A stretch of 64,000 bases of DNA from Aspidapion aeneum (Eukaryota > Arthropoda > Insecta > Coleoptera > Brentidae). Location: contig OY755044.1 in the NCBI GenBank assembly GCA_963576565.1, positions 39,639,235 to 39,703,234 of the forward strand. The letters run 5' to 3'. Positions within the stretch are counted from its first letter, which is position 1. Each line of letters begins with the position of its first letter. Under the pieces are notes generated by a model. That model searched no databases, was not told the DNA's origin, and saw nothing but the letters and a program-made list of their open reading frames with translations. A program made the position numbers and the translations under genes. Positions 11,631 through 22,049 of this stretch are shown one piece after another.

Positions 11631-11917
11631 TTAAGGACTTATTGGAATAAAGCTATGCAATAATAGTATTAGGCAGTATTTTGACAGATTTACATTGCAG
11701 GCTGACAGTTGGTCTTTCAAAATTGACATACCAAAGTCGAATTTAAAACTACGTCGTTTATTTATCTATAATTAAATTCGACAGGATTTATTTCGGTTAG
11801 TATAGTAAACAAAATCCTTATGTTGATACATTACCTCTCATATTCCAATGCAAAACTGTCAAAATACGGCCTGGCACTATTATTGCATGGCTTTTTATTC
11901 CAATAAGTCCCTATTAA
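11631..11917. mobile_element. TTAA-flanked MITE, copy 1
   Basis: The left end GGACTTATTGGAATAAAG and the right end, inverse of TAGGGACTTATTGGAATAA, continue as arms of roughly 55 bp (ATGCAATAATAG, GTATTTTGACAG). TTAA lies at both outer edges (11631-11634 and 11914-11917). TTAA duplication is the piggyBac signature; superfamily membership is inferred. Related copies lie at 12277-12460 (partial) and 15042-15439. Confidence 0.7.
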
Positions 11918-12690
11918 ATAAATGTCGCTACAGCTATAATTTTGAAGAAGATCCAACGTTGTTTCTTTTCTAGCCAACGTTTTAGTCGTTTTGGCACCAT
12001 TCTTCTGAAGACTAGATTAGGGGAAAGGGGGTCAAAATGGAATACTGAAATTTATTAGCTAATTTCCCCTATTAAATGATCACCATTGCGTTCGTCATTT
12101 GAAATTAGGTTGGCTAGATATGTTATCTTTATGTTTTAAATTTCAGTTTAAGCGATTTAGAACTCCATCATACTTTTATATTTCTGCGTACGCCACTGTC
12201 TTGTAATATAAAAACATTGCAATTTTTTGCGCAGACACAAAAAAAATAGAAAACCTCTGAAATATATATAAATATACCAAAGTCGAATTTAAAACTACGT
12301 CGTTTATTTATCTATAATTAAAGTCGGCAGATATTATTTCGGTTCCTATAGTAACCAAAATTCTTATGTTGAAACATTAGCTGTCCAAATACGGCCTGAC
12401 ACTATTATTGTATGACTTTTTGTTCCAATAAGTCCCTATTAAATAAATGTCGCTATGTTGTAATTTTTTAAAAGATCTAACGTTTCCTTTCTAGCCCACG
12501 GTTTGGCCGGTTTGGCAACTTTCGTCTCAAAGCTAGATTAGGGGAATGGTGGGCAAAATGGAATACTAAAATTTATTGGTTAATTTACCCTATTACATGA
12601 TCATTTGGAATTAGGTTGACTAGATATGTTATTTTTATATTTAAATTTTCAGTTTAAGCGATTTAGAACTTCATCATACTTTCATTTTTA
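11918..12690. repeat. Local duplication of about 0.55 kb
   Basis: Sequence from about 11727 to 12180 is repeated at about 12277-12690, including the right half of the MITE, the words AGATTAGGGGAA and AAATGGAATACT, and the end GCGATTTAGAACT. Substitutions and small indels separate the copies. The intervening 12181-12262 is a copy of 10779-10862, so the duplicated piece was larger and is now broken up. Confidence 0.7.
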
Positions 12691-12699
12691 TTTTTGTAA

Positions 12700-13502
12700 A
12701 AAGTTGACTTTGCTGATTGGGTACCTATATGTGACGAAAAAAAACTGGCGGTTGTGTAATTTAGAATCAATATTTTTTTATTAAAATGCTAATCAAGATT
12801 AAAATACTTATTTAAAAAATAAAAAGTTGCAATATAAAATAAATTTATAATAATTATATTTAGTTATCACAAAATTTATAAAGAATTACAGAGACCTAGT
12901 CATCGCTGTCGACTCTCCTACACGAATTGTGCGTCCATTTTTCGAAAGACAACATAAAATACAACTTTCAGTGATGGTATCTAACAAAAAATTAAAAAAA
13001 AAATTGACCCAAAATGGGGTATAGGTTACTAGGTATAACAACTTAGGCTCAGCTGACCGGCACCAATCATATTGCGGAGGTTAAACCAGTCGTGAGGATA
13101 AAACATCTGATATTAAGAGGTTTTATTCTTGCGCAGTTTATCCAAAACTGCGATATCCCGTTTTACCCTCGTACCCTATTTTGCCCCCCTTTTCCCTATT
13201 GGTACGACTCAGTAGCGTGTAGGCAGTTGCATTGGCAGTACGCAAGGGAAAGTTTAAAAACCGAATGAAGATATGAGGAATAATTTTATTGTTTTGTTAT
13301 TGGATTTCACTAGAAAAATGCGTCTAAATAATTTTTTAAAATAATATGCTTTAAGCTAACCCAAAAATCAACTATTGATTTACGTAATAAAATAACACTA
13401 CCAATACTAATATAGGCGTAAGATAATACCAAAATTGCCTAATTTCTTAATTGTTAAAATTTTTCTTCTTCATTTCTTTTTTCCTTACATTAATATATAT
13501 AT
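12700..13502. other. Intergenic, nothing recognised
   Basis: AT-rich, no coherent frame, no repeat match found in the window. Confidence 0.4.
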
Positions 13503-14450
13503 TTCTTATCTTATTATCTTCAAAAAGGCTCTCTAATGAAAGCGCGGGTGACAAAACCGCGAGTGACAAAAGCGCGATGTAACAAAAGTGCGATGTAACA
13601 AAACCGCAAGTAACAAATGCGAGTAACAAAAGCGCGATGGAACAATAGCGCGAGTGACAAAATCGTGAGTAATAAAAACGCGACTAACAAAACCACGAGT
13701 AACAAAAGCGCGATGTAACAAAATCGCGAAGAACATAAGCGCGAATGTGTATAAGTGGTGATAAGTTTATTTCCATAGTTAATACAGCCAAACTTTTGTA
13801 ATTCCGTTTAGAAACGCTAGCTCAGGCCAGAATTCTCCTCTAGTCAAAATGGTCAAATTGTATAATGACTATTGTAATAACATTGATATTTTTAACCTGT
13901 CAGTGCTCTTAAAACCACAATTAAGTCAGTTTTTAATTAATGTTGCAATATTTAATGCCGATCCGTAGCTTAGACATTTTTCGTAAACATATAAGTTTAG
14001 CTTTTCTATCTTTAGTTTAGGCTTTTTTTCTTAAACATATAAGTTTAGCTATTAGTGAATACTTTTTTTGGATAATTGTTATTTGTTAGTATTTCCCAGG
14101 ATCCTGGTGGGTGTGAATCCGAATTGAACCGAACCGAACCAAACTAAACCGAACCAGCATATTTTTTAAAAAAAAAACTCCCTTGACCTCTTTCCTGGGA
14201 TCCTGGAGGGTGTAAATCCGAACGGAACCGAACTGAACCGAACCGAATTCGGTTCGGTTCAGTTGATTTCGGGTCGGTTCGGATTCACACCTTCTAGGAT
14301 CCCGGGAAAAATAGGGCATTTAAATCTCGCTTTTGTGACCGCGCATTTATTACTCGCGGTTTTGTTACATCGCGCTTTTGTAACCGGGGTTTTGTTACTC
14401 GCAATTTTGTCACTCGCGCTTTCACTACAGAGCCCTTCAAAAATAAGAAA
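13503..14450. mobile_element. Foldback-like element 1: inverted arms made of ~15-bp tandem repeats
   Basis: The left arm (13503-13745) starts TTCTTATC, then GGCTCTCTAATGAAAGCG, then about a dozen drifting units of the form GCGAGTAACAAAA. The right arm (14325-14450) is its reverse complement down to CTTCAAAAATAAGAA. The interior contains a separate hairpin (14191-14310). Long terminal inverted repeats made of short tandem repeats are the architecture of foldback transposons. I see no transposase. Confidence 0.72.
14191..14310. repeat. 120-bp hairpin rich in GAACC repeats
   Basis: The sequence folds around GAATTC (14245-14250). The left half runs from TTTCCTGGGATCC through CCGAACGGAACCGAAC, and the right half is its inverse through GTTCGGATTCACACC. 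A direct partial copy of the left half sits at 14093-14155. Confidence 0.75.
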
Positions 14451-15041
14451 AATCCTTGTCAACCTTTCAATATACGTCTAATCTCTTTTCGTAATATAGT
14501 TGGGCCTCATTACCCACAGGTAGCTTACGTTGCTTTGTCGTCGGTCGATTACCTCATATTCTTACGTACCTAATATTCCATGTTTGTGAGTTACACACCC
14601 TTCGGGATCAAAAGGTCCCTGATGTCCCCGGTTTGTTTATGGCCCTAATGGCATACCCACTCACTTAGACCCTATTAGGGAAAAGTAACTCAAGATGGGG
14701 CCGTTCCACAAGACGAGAGGCTTGACCTTACACGCGTTGCTCTTTCTTTGGGCTTCCTTTATAAAGAATTTATTTATATAAGTCACATTGTCTGTGTAAA
14801 ACGTTTTGTGTTTCTATACACTTTAAAAGTGACACTGCACCTAGCAGAATAATATTTGATTAAAAAAAAAAAAACAAATAAACGTCGACTAAATTTTTTC
14901 ACGTGCTTCCATTCTCAAAAAAAAAATTGTTGGTTCATTGGTTGGAAAAGGGGTTATACTCACACAACAAATATTGCTTAAATTTATTTTAAACAGTTCC
15001 ATTTTGAGGAACTTTCGCCTATTAGACACTAAAAAGTAAAA
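14451..15041. other. Intergenic, higher-complexity patch without recognised gene
   Basis: The part at 14590-14760 is less AT-biased but interrupted by stops in every frame I tried. No repeat relationship was seen. Confidence 0.35.
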
Positions 15042-15439
15042 TAGGGACTTATTGCAATAAAGCGAGACAGTAATTGTGCCGGCCACTATTCCGACAGTTT
15101 TCCATTGAAAACTGACAGTTCATCTATCAAAATTGACACACCAAAGTCGAATTTATAAATCCATTCGTTTATTTTCCATTAATAATGGCGGCACTATTAA
15201 TTCCGGCTCTGATAATACATCAAGGCCTAATTATGAAATAAAAAGACAGCTGTTCTTATAATGCGAAACTGTCAGAATAGTAGAAATAAAATTTCGGACT
15301 TCCATTGTCTTTATTTATTTTAAAACACGACGTTTCGGTTAGTAAGTATCTCTCACAATCATTATCTACGAGTTTCAAACAAAGTGTCAGAATAGCGCCC
15401 GGCACAATTTTTGCCTGACTTTATTGCAATAAGTACCTA
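15042..15439. mobile_element. TTAA-type MITE, copy 3
   Basis: The ends TAGGGACTTATTGCAATAAA and TTTATTGCAATAAGTACCTA are inverted. The internal words GTCAGAATAG and ACCAAAGTCGAATTTA match the copy at 11631. Flanks read AAAA and ATAA, so the TTAA duplication has decayed. An extra segment near 15280-15330 may be a small insertion. Confidence 0.7.
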
Positions 15440-15699
15440 ATAACTCTTTGACAACCGTTAACCTCATATTTAATATTTGTAATTTGGATTATCCCAACGT
15501 ATCTATTCCAGGGCTGCTTTTATTTTTTTATGGCCCTGGGCACACACTTAGAGGTTGTAAATTTTACAGGGTTTTATTTATATATTGACATAAGCACATA
15601 GTCATGTTATTTAACTTCAATTTTGTAATTATTTGTTCTTAAAAAAAAAATAATAAATATGTCAATTCCATCAGTGCCGATTTAATTTGATAACTTTCT

Positions 15700-16190
15700 A
15701 GACCATTAGCACACTACAAGTAAACCCCATGCTATATTCACCTTGAAAACAGTTTTTTTTTAAATATCCCCGAAACGGAAGCTACTACGAAGTTTTTGGT
15801 TATAACACAAATTTTTGAAAAAAAAAACGTGCTCTACTATGTTCAGAAAACCGCATATTGATGCGACGCTCTGTTAAAAAGTGCGCATTTAAAAAAAAAA
15901 TAACTGTCCAAAAGCTGTCATTAGCATTTTTAAATTTCCACCAAAATCTAATCAGCTCGTTAAAGTATCGCACAATATTTCCTTCCTTCCTGAAAATTTC
16001 ACTAAAATCGGTTCAGCGGTTTAATTGCTATCGTGTCATAGACAGATATACACAGAGAGAGAGACATCACGACGAATTTGCTAGGATAGGTCAAAATACA
16101 CCCAAATAAGAGATTTTTGGCATTATCTCAAAAAAAAATTTCCTCGAAAACAATACTTCTCTAGCCATTGCTGCGCGGGCTAAGAAGGTA
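15700..16190 (-). repeat. Dispersed family with AACCGATTTT core, copy 1
   Basis: Read on the minus strand it runs from GGCTAGAGAAG through an ATCGTCGTGATG segment and ACCGATTTTAGTGAAATTTTC to a tail GTAGTGTGCTAATGG. Four further copies are at about 16600, 17825, 18826 and 61918. No protein frame is conserved, so a non-autonomous element is likeliest. Its class is unknown. Confidence 0.6.
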
Positions 16191-16599
16191 AAAATAATAA
16201 AATATGGAATATTATTTAGATTCGTGGTGGCCCTGGGCTTTGGTCCCACATGTTTCAGTGTAAGGCGACCCTGCTCGAATCCCTGTTAAATATTACCAAT
16301 TAACCTATACTAGCGTTATCTCTTTATCGGCTGCAGGATATGGCTGCTCCCGCGGTATTATATGCCCAGCATTCCTGGCAACTCAGCAAATATTAAACCT
16401 AAACAATAACGGAGTAGTTGGCTACTAGTTATAATTACGATAATATTATGTTTCATATACCTACCGTGTTCCAACGCGAGATTCAGTATGTCAGAAAGAA
16501 GTGTGTTAAAACACAAACAAAATTAAATGAGACAAAAAGAGATATGCGTAGGCCCGGTTGTTATGACCTACAGATTAAAAGTGGGGGGTGTTGATAACA

Positions 16600-17030
16600 T
16601 AATTGTGTACTTTGACCTTATCTTAGCAATATCGTCGTGACGTTCTGTCCGTATGTTTTGTGTGTGTGAGTATGTCTCTCCGGCTCACAATAGCTTCTAA
16701 ACTGCTGAACCGATTTACATGTAATTGTCAGGTAAAATAATGTTTAATACTGAAATTAGCTGCTTATATTTTAGTCAAAAATGAATAATGCTAACGAAAT
16801 CAGTTTAAAAATTGAGAAAATACTATCTTTTCAACGGAGCATCTCATCAATATGCGGTTTTCGGAATGTAGCATAACACGTTTTTCTCAATAATTTATGT
16901 GATTACTAAAAACTTTGTAGGAGCTTTCAATTCTGAGATATTTAGAAAAAACTGTTTTCAAGGCTGATATAACGTAGAGTTTACTTGAAGTGTGCTAATG
17001 GGCTAGAAAGGTATTAGATTCATTAAAAAT
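16600..17030 (+). repeat. Dispersed family with AACCGATTTT core, copy 2
   Basis: This is a plus-strand copy lacking the first ~60 bp. It includes GTGTGTGAGTATGTCTCTCCG and ends GTGTGCTAATGGGCTAGAAAGG. Confidence 0.6.
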
Positions 17031-17824
17031 AAATTTACATATTTTTAATTAAACATTTTTACTTGTCTTTCGATAGAGAAAGATATTTTTTTTTAATGAA
17101 TTTTTTTGGAAATAAATAAAACCCTATTGAACTTTTTTTCTCAATAATTTTTACCCAATCAAACTCCGAGTCGATTCGTTACAAAATTTCCGTCTAAGAA
17201 AGGAACCCAGAGAGTTATTTTCTTAACTTTCTTAATATTTTATTGTGGAAAAAAGTTTTTTGAAAATTATGAGAAATTTGTCTTGGCTTTTATATGTCTT
17301 ATGATAGAACTGCTAAAAAAATATTTTAAATAAGATCATGGATATCACATATTTGATGCCCATTGCAAAATAACATTCCTTTGGCTTTGGTGGTATTTCT
17401 CTGTTGATACCATGCAAACCAAAACTGGATTTTTTTTGACGTGAACTAGTAACGTAAAAGCTTTTGCCAAGAAAAGCTCTAAGCATTTTTACAATGATGA
17501 ACAGGCATCTTAATTCAGAAAAATATTACAAAAGAATTTCGTAGCCTTGCCGTTTTATAGTTGTATGTCTGATAAATATTTTCAACCCTTTGAAACCCTT
17601 CCAGCTTAAAATTCAAAGCAGCAGGAGGTTCAAAAACCTTGCTTTCCTGCCATTATTTTCCTTTTTCTGCAGACTTATAACGATAAACTTAAAAGTTGTT
17701 TTTGTCTAGCAAGTCTTAGTCAGTCTGTTTTATTCTCAAAGGTAACGCGATGTTTTTCAGAGAAGACACACGTTAGAGTTTTCTGTTGGACACCAGAATT
17801 TTCCGAATTTTTAATTTTTATCTT
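17031..17824. other. Intergenic, nothing recognised
   Basis: AT-rich spacer between two copies of the same repeat family; no gene seen. Confidence 0.4.
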
Positions 17825-18210
17825 CCTAGCCCACACCACAATGGCTAGGGAAGGTATTATTTTCGACGAAAGTTGTACTATTTGGGTGTATTTGTGTGAC
17901 GTTTGTATGAATGTGTGTATGTCTGTCCGTAACACGATAGATCCTAAGCCGCTGAATCGATTTTTATGAAATTTTTAGGTAAAATAGTGTTCCACGGTGT
18001 AACGAGCTGATAACATTTGAGTCAAAGTCCATTATTGCTGAGTTTTTTGGCAGTTAAAAAATTAAAATGAAAATATGCAATAATTTGTGTTATAACCAAA
18101 AACTTCATAGGAGCTTTTGTTTTTGAGATATTTACAAAAACTGTTTTCAAGGCTGATATACCATTAAGTTTACTTGAAGTGTGCTAATGGGCTGGGAAGG
18201 TATCAGATCA
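17825..18210 (+). repeat. Dispersed family with AACCGATTTT core, copy 3
   Basis: This is the most complete copy: CTAGCCCACACCACAATGGCT at the left, a TGTGTGTATGTCTGTCC stretch, and AAGTGTGCTAATGGGCTGGG at the right. Confidence 0.62.
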
Positions 18211-18825
18211 GTCATGAATCCATTTATTTTTATTTTTATTAAGGAATCTGGACTTTCATAAGGCATGCCAATTCCAATTTTAGGGGCACCTTTTGGTCCC
18301 CTAGCGTCAACTCCAACTGAACCTGAAATTAAAAAGGGGCAAGCCAAGGTGGTAGGCTTTTTACAGAAGATTGCGATGAACTCGTTTTTTTTATTTTTCT
18401 TGCAAAAAAAACTAACAAATCCCGTGTGTAATATTTTTGAGGTTTACTAGGACTAGAGCTTTAAAAAATGTAATATTGTTTACAGGCTGAAACAGCTATA
18501 TACTTTCTATCGGGAATAACTTATATTATAATAAAAATATTAATTAAACATTAACTTTATGCGGCTGTCTCTGTTCTTTGTTAATTTATGGCCATTGCTG
18601 TTTCTAAAAATAGGCGATTACCATAACCAAACTAATGCTGTCTTACCCTGTATACTTACTTTGAGCTTATATGGAAATCCCGCGAAAATAGCTTCCAGGA
18701 TCGCCTCTCTCGTCAGCGCACAGTCGTACTGTTTTATAAGAAAAGTGGCCAAAATACAAAAGTTTAAGATATCTCGTAGAAAAATTAAAATATTACATTC
18801 CTAACTCCTAATTCAATTTTTTACC
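18211..18825. other. Intergenic, nothing recognised
   Basis: The patch 18260-18350 is more complex and open on both strands (60-66 codons) but has no family I can name. Confidence 0.35.
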
Positions 18826-19115
18826 TTTCTAGCCCGCGTTGCAATGGCTAGAAAAGGTATTAGTTTCGGCAATTTTTTTTTTGAGATAGTGCCGAAAATG
18901 TGTTATGTGGGTGTGTTTTGACTTATCTTAGCAATATCGTCGTGATGTCTGTTTGTGTGTGATGGTGTGTATGTGTGTGTGAATATTATTTCTGTCCGTA
19001 ACAAGAGAGCCCGTAAACCTCTAAACCGATTTTCACAAAGTTTTCAGGTAAAATACTGTTCGATGCTCTAACTTAGATTAATGAGAGTTTTATGACAATT
19101 AAAAGAATTAAAAAA
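18826..19115 (+). repeat. Dispersed family with AACCGATTTT core, copy 4 (truncated)
   Basis: Left end CTAGCCCGCGTTGCAATGGCT is intact. The copy stops soon after the TTTTCAGGTAAAATACTGTT segment. Confidence 0.58.
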
Positions 19116-19505
19116 TGTTTACTTCATCTCAAGCCTGCTTTTGATCTCAATGCTCACTTACATACTCGTATAGTAATTAGGTATGATGGGTCATGTTCTT
19201 GCAAATGTAACCTGATTTCTTTTTTAAATTTGTGTCTGCTGCCCTTCGTTTGTCCTACAGTGGTAAAAAGACGGACCTGTTTGTACATTATCTATCCATT
19301 TTTCACGGCCTTTGTTTTAGTTTTTGATGTTGTTTGTCTGACGGATATTGTTTTGCAAAATTAATCTGCCTTTTATAAATATCTGCTATACGAAGGCAGT
19401 CTTTTATATTTTGCATATAGGAACATAGAGAGCGACACTGATCGAATGTTGTTACTAAAACTTAACCACAATTTTTACCTAACGTAAAGTCAAAACGTCC
19501 GTACA

Positions 19506-20468
19506 ATGAATTCTTTAATCAGTCAACAAATCAGTCGAAAAATGGAATTAAAATATTTTCAGGCTATAATTTTTTACAACTTTTCAAGGCACCACATCAG
19601 TCGACAGTTTCTCGTTGGTATGGAGAATTTAAGCATGGACGTATTAGCCGTAGCGACGAGCCAAGGCCACGTGCACCAAAAACGACTGTCATGACTGAAG
19701 ATCGAAATGTGGATTAAGGATTTCAAAAACCTCAATTCAAAAAATTTTGCATAAAGAATAAGGGGTAAGAAAATTAGTTTCCCGCTATATACCGCATCTG
19801 TAAACCGAAGAACAGAAGAAAGCTAGGGTCAATTGGAGTCAGAAAACTCTAGACCGCTTTGAGGCAGAATTTGAAAAACGTGTACAGCATTGTTAGTGGT
19901 GGTGAATTGTGGATTTACTCATACGAACGTGAAAATAAACATCAGTGGTCTATTTAAGTGTTCTAAGATGAAGAAATGCCAACAAAAGTCATCCGCTCTC
20001 GAAGTGTATCCAAAAAGATGGTCGTGACATTTGTCTGTAAAGTAGGTCATGTAACAACAATTCCTCTGGAAGATCAAAAGACTGTTACTGCCGATGGGTA
20101 CGTCACCATTTGTTTGTCGAAAGTCATTGCTCAGCTTCGTAAAACGAACCCGAACGACGAATCATCGTCCACCAAGACAATGCAATTTCGCACAAATCTC
20201 AAAAAACCATTGAATTTTTAACACAACAAAACGTCGAATTGTTGGACCATCCTCCATATAGTCCCGACCTAACGTTTTCTATACTTTCCCAATAATCAAG
20301 AATGGACTGCGTGGTCAAAGTTTTCTGTCGACAGAGGAAGCAGTTTTCGCCTTCAAGAATGCAATTTTGACAGTATCATCAAACGAGTGGAATTACAGCT
20401 TTGACAACTGCTTTGAGCTTGTGCAAAAGTGAATTAATTTTCGTGGAGAATACTTCGAGAAACAATAA
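19506..20468 (+). pseudogene. Mariner transposase relic
   Basis: The frame is broken many times, but the order of mariner blocks is clear on the plus strand. An N-terminal KMELKYFQAIIFYNF precedes a helix-turn-helix region, then a segment ending in GHVHQKRLS-like linker debris. IIVHQDNA with the second catalytic Asp is at 20176-20178, HPPYSPDL lies near 20248-20270, and the C-terminal block reads EEAVFAFKN, SSNEWNY, INFRGEYFEKQ to a stop at 20468. The third catalytic Asp, normally four codons after SPDL, is lost with a frame change. It is inactive. I did not identify its terminal repeats. Confidence 0.85.
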
Positions 20469-21350
20469 AGTCTTTAAAATTTATCTACTGTTTTATTTCA
20501 GCTGTATATGCAAAACTAAAAAGACATTTCTCGTATTTTGTATAAGATGGTTTTTTTACTTAGAATAGACGATGTTTGCTGTACCTTTATATTTAAATAC
20601 TTTGTGATTGTCATTACTTATTTAGACTTTTGGCCACCAAAAACCATTCGAGCAACCACTATGCGCTAGTCGCATGTAGTAAATTCTATTTTCAGTCTTC
20701 GTTGAAGAAAGTAAAACCGTGTGAAAATCGAAAAAAGTTTAAAGCACCCGTCAAAAAAACAGGGATGTAAAAGCTTTCTTGCTGTAAAACTCGGGCTAAA
20801 AAAGCTCTACAATGGAGGTATGTGGGTTAAAAGTAAGACTTTTTCGAAAAAAATTGCGTTTAAGAGCTTTGTACGTAAATACAGAATAAATTAGGTTACA
20901 CCTAGTGACCTAGTTTTTGGTAACAGCAGATTTTGCATTGTAAATATTTGTGTTTTGTTATGTCTTTTTGTTTTGTTTTATTATGAAAGTCCTTTCGCAT
21001 TCCTATAACTTGCTTCAAGGCACCTTAAACTCAGGAGTTACTTTTTCAAAAAAAAAACACGTTTATTTAACAAGGAAAACAACTTCAATTAAATCCAGGG
21101 AACATTTCATGAAAATGATCCATTTTTGTGACATTTTTGCAGTATTCCACATAAAAAAAAATAAATCACTTATTTCCGACTTTAATACAGTAAAAGTGGT
21201 TTATGATTCCCATGCACCCACAAAAGTTAAAGAAGAACAAACCAACAGTAAAGTTCTTAAAATCCAACGACTTGCTTATAATTAGGTACTCCAATAAAGG
21301 TAATAGTCCGGAGCCTAAGCCACTTTTGTGTGCATTTTTGCGTACCGTAA
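20469..21350. other. Intergenic, unrecognised 111-codon frame
   Basis: A plus-strand frame at 20950-21285 is lysine-rich with a hydrophobic start. It matches nothing I know, and its composition equals the surrounding DNA. Confidence 0.35.
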
Positions 21351-21972
21351 TTTTTTTTTTTTTACGGTTAAGCGCACTCTCAAGGAGATCCCTATCACGC
21401 TCGAGAAGCGGCCAGTGCGCGGAAATGTTGGTGTGTGTTGGTTTTGAAACGGTTCAGGTTGTAACCTGCAGGGAAAACTGTCGCAGGGAGTTTATTCCAC
21501 AGCGATGCTGTTCTCCATGAGATATGAATTCTGATATAATGAGGTTCTTGGTGCCTCTATTTTGACAGTAAATTGATGGTTACCGTCTGTTTGACGTGTT
21601 CGCCTAGTAGGTGCTACTCCCGGGGGGATCATACGTGCCAACTCTTCAGAGCATTTTCCGTGATAATACCTGTAGAAGAGAGATAGATCGCCCACAGTTT
21701 TTGGATGTTCGAGACTATCCAAACTACGGGTAAGTGCGGGGTCATTGATCAGCTTGAAAGCTCGTTTTTGCACGGTGTTCAAAAGCATTAAGGTATGTTT
21801 GGGTGCCACACTCCATATATGTGAGCAGTACTCCATAGTTGGTCGAATCTGGGCTTTGTAGAGTGTCAGCAGTTGGCTTGGTGTATACAGATGTCTTGTA
21901 CGAAATAGCACCCCAAGCTTTTGGGCCGCCCTTTTAGCTATATCTGCCACGTGACTATGCCAAGACATGTTC
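21351..21972 (-). mobile_element. 5'-truncated LINE copy A
   Basis: On the minus strand this is the last ~0.6 kb of the LINE seen more fully at 24613-26235, ending in a 13-nt A tail (T run at 21351-21363). Identity to the other copy stops abruptly at about 21972. A 2-nt insertion near 21517-21522 shifts the reading frame just before the C-terminus. Confidence 0.85.
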
Positions 21973-22007
21973 ATGTAGTGATACTTGGCACGAATATAGT
22001 ACAACAC
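21492..22007 (-). pseudogene. C-terminal fragment of LINE reverse transcriptase
   Basis: The open frame carries the post-RT segment with HLYTPSQLLTLYKAQIRP and MEYCSHIWS, typical of Jockey/CR1-like elements. The first ~14 codons are unrelated flanking DNA, and the frameshift removes the last ~45 residues. There is no catalytic part. Confidence 0.8.
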
Positions 22008-22049
22008 TATAGTAATATTTTACAAAGTGGTGCTCATCCCGAACCCAGT

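Noticed and set aside
13447..13736. Frames rich in FVTRAFV-type repeats
   Set aside because: Products of the ~15-bp tandem repeat, not protein genes.
21340..22030. Target-site duplication of LINE copy A
   Set aside because: Compared flanks of the A tail and the truncation point; no convincing repeat.
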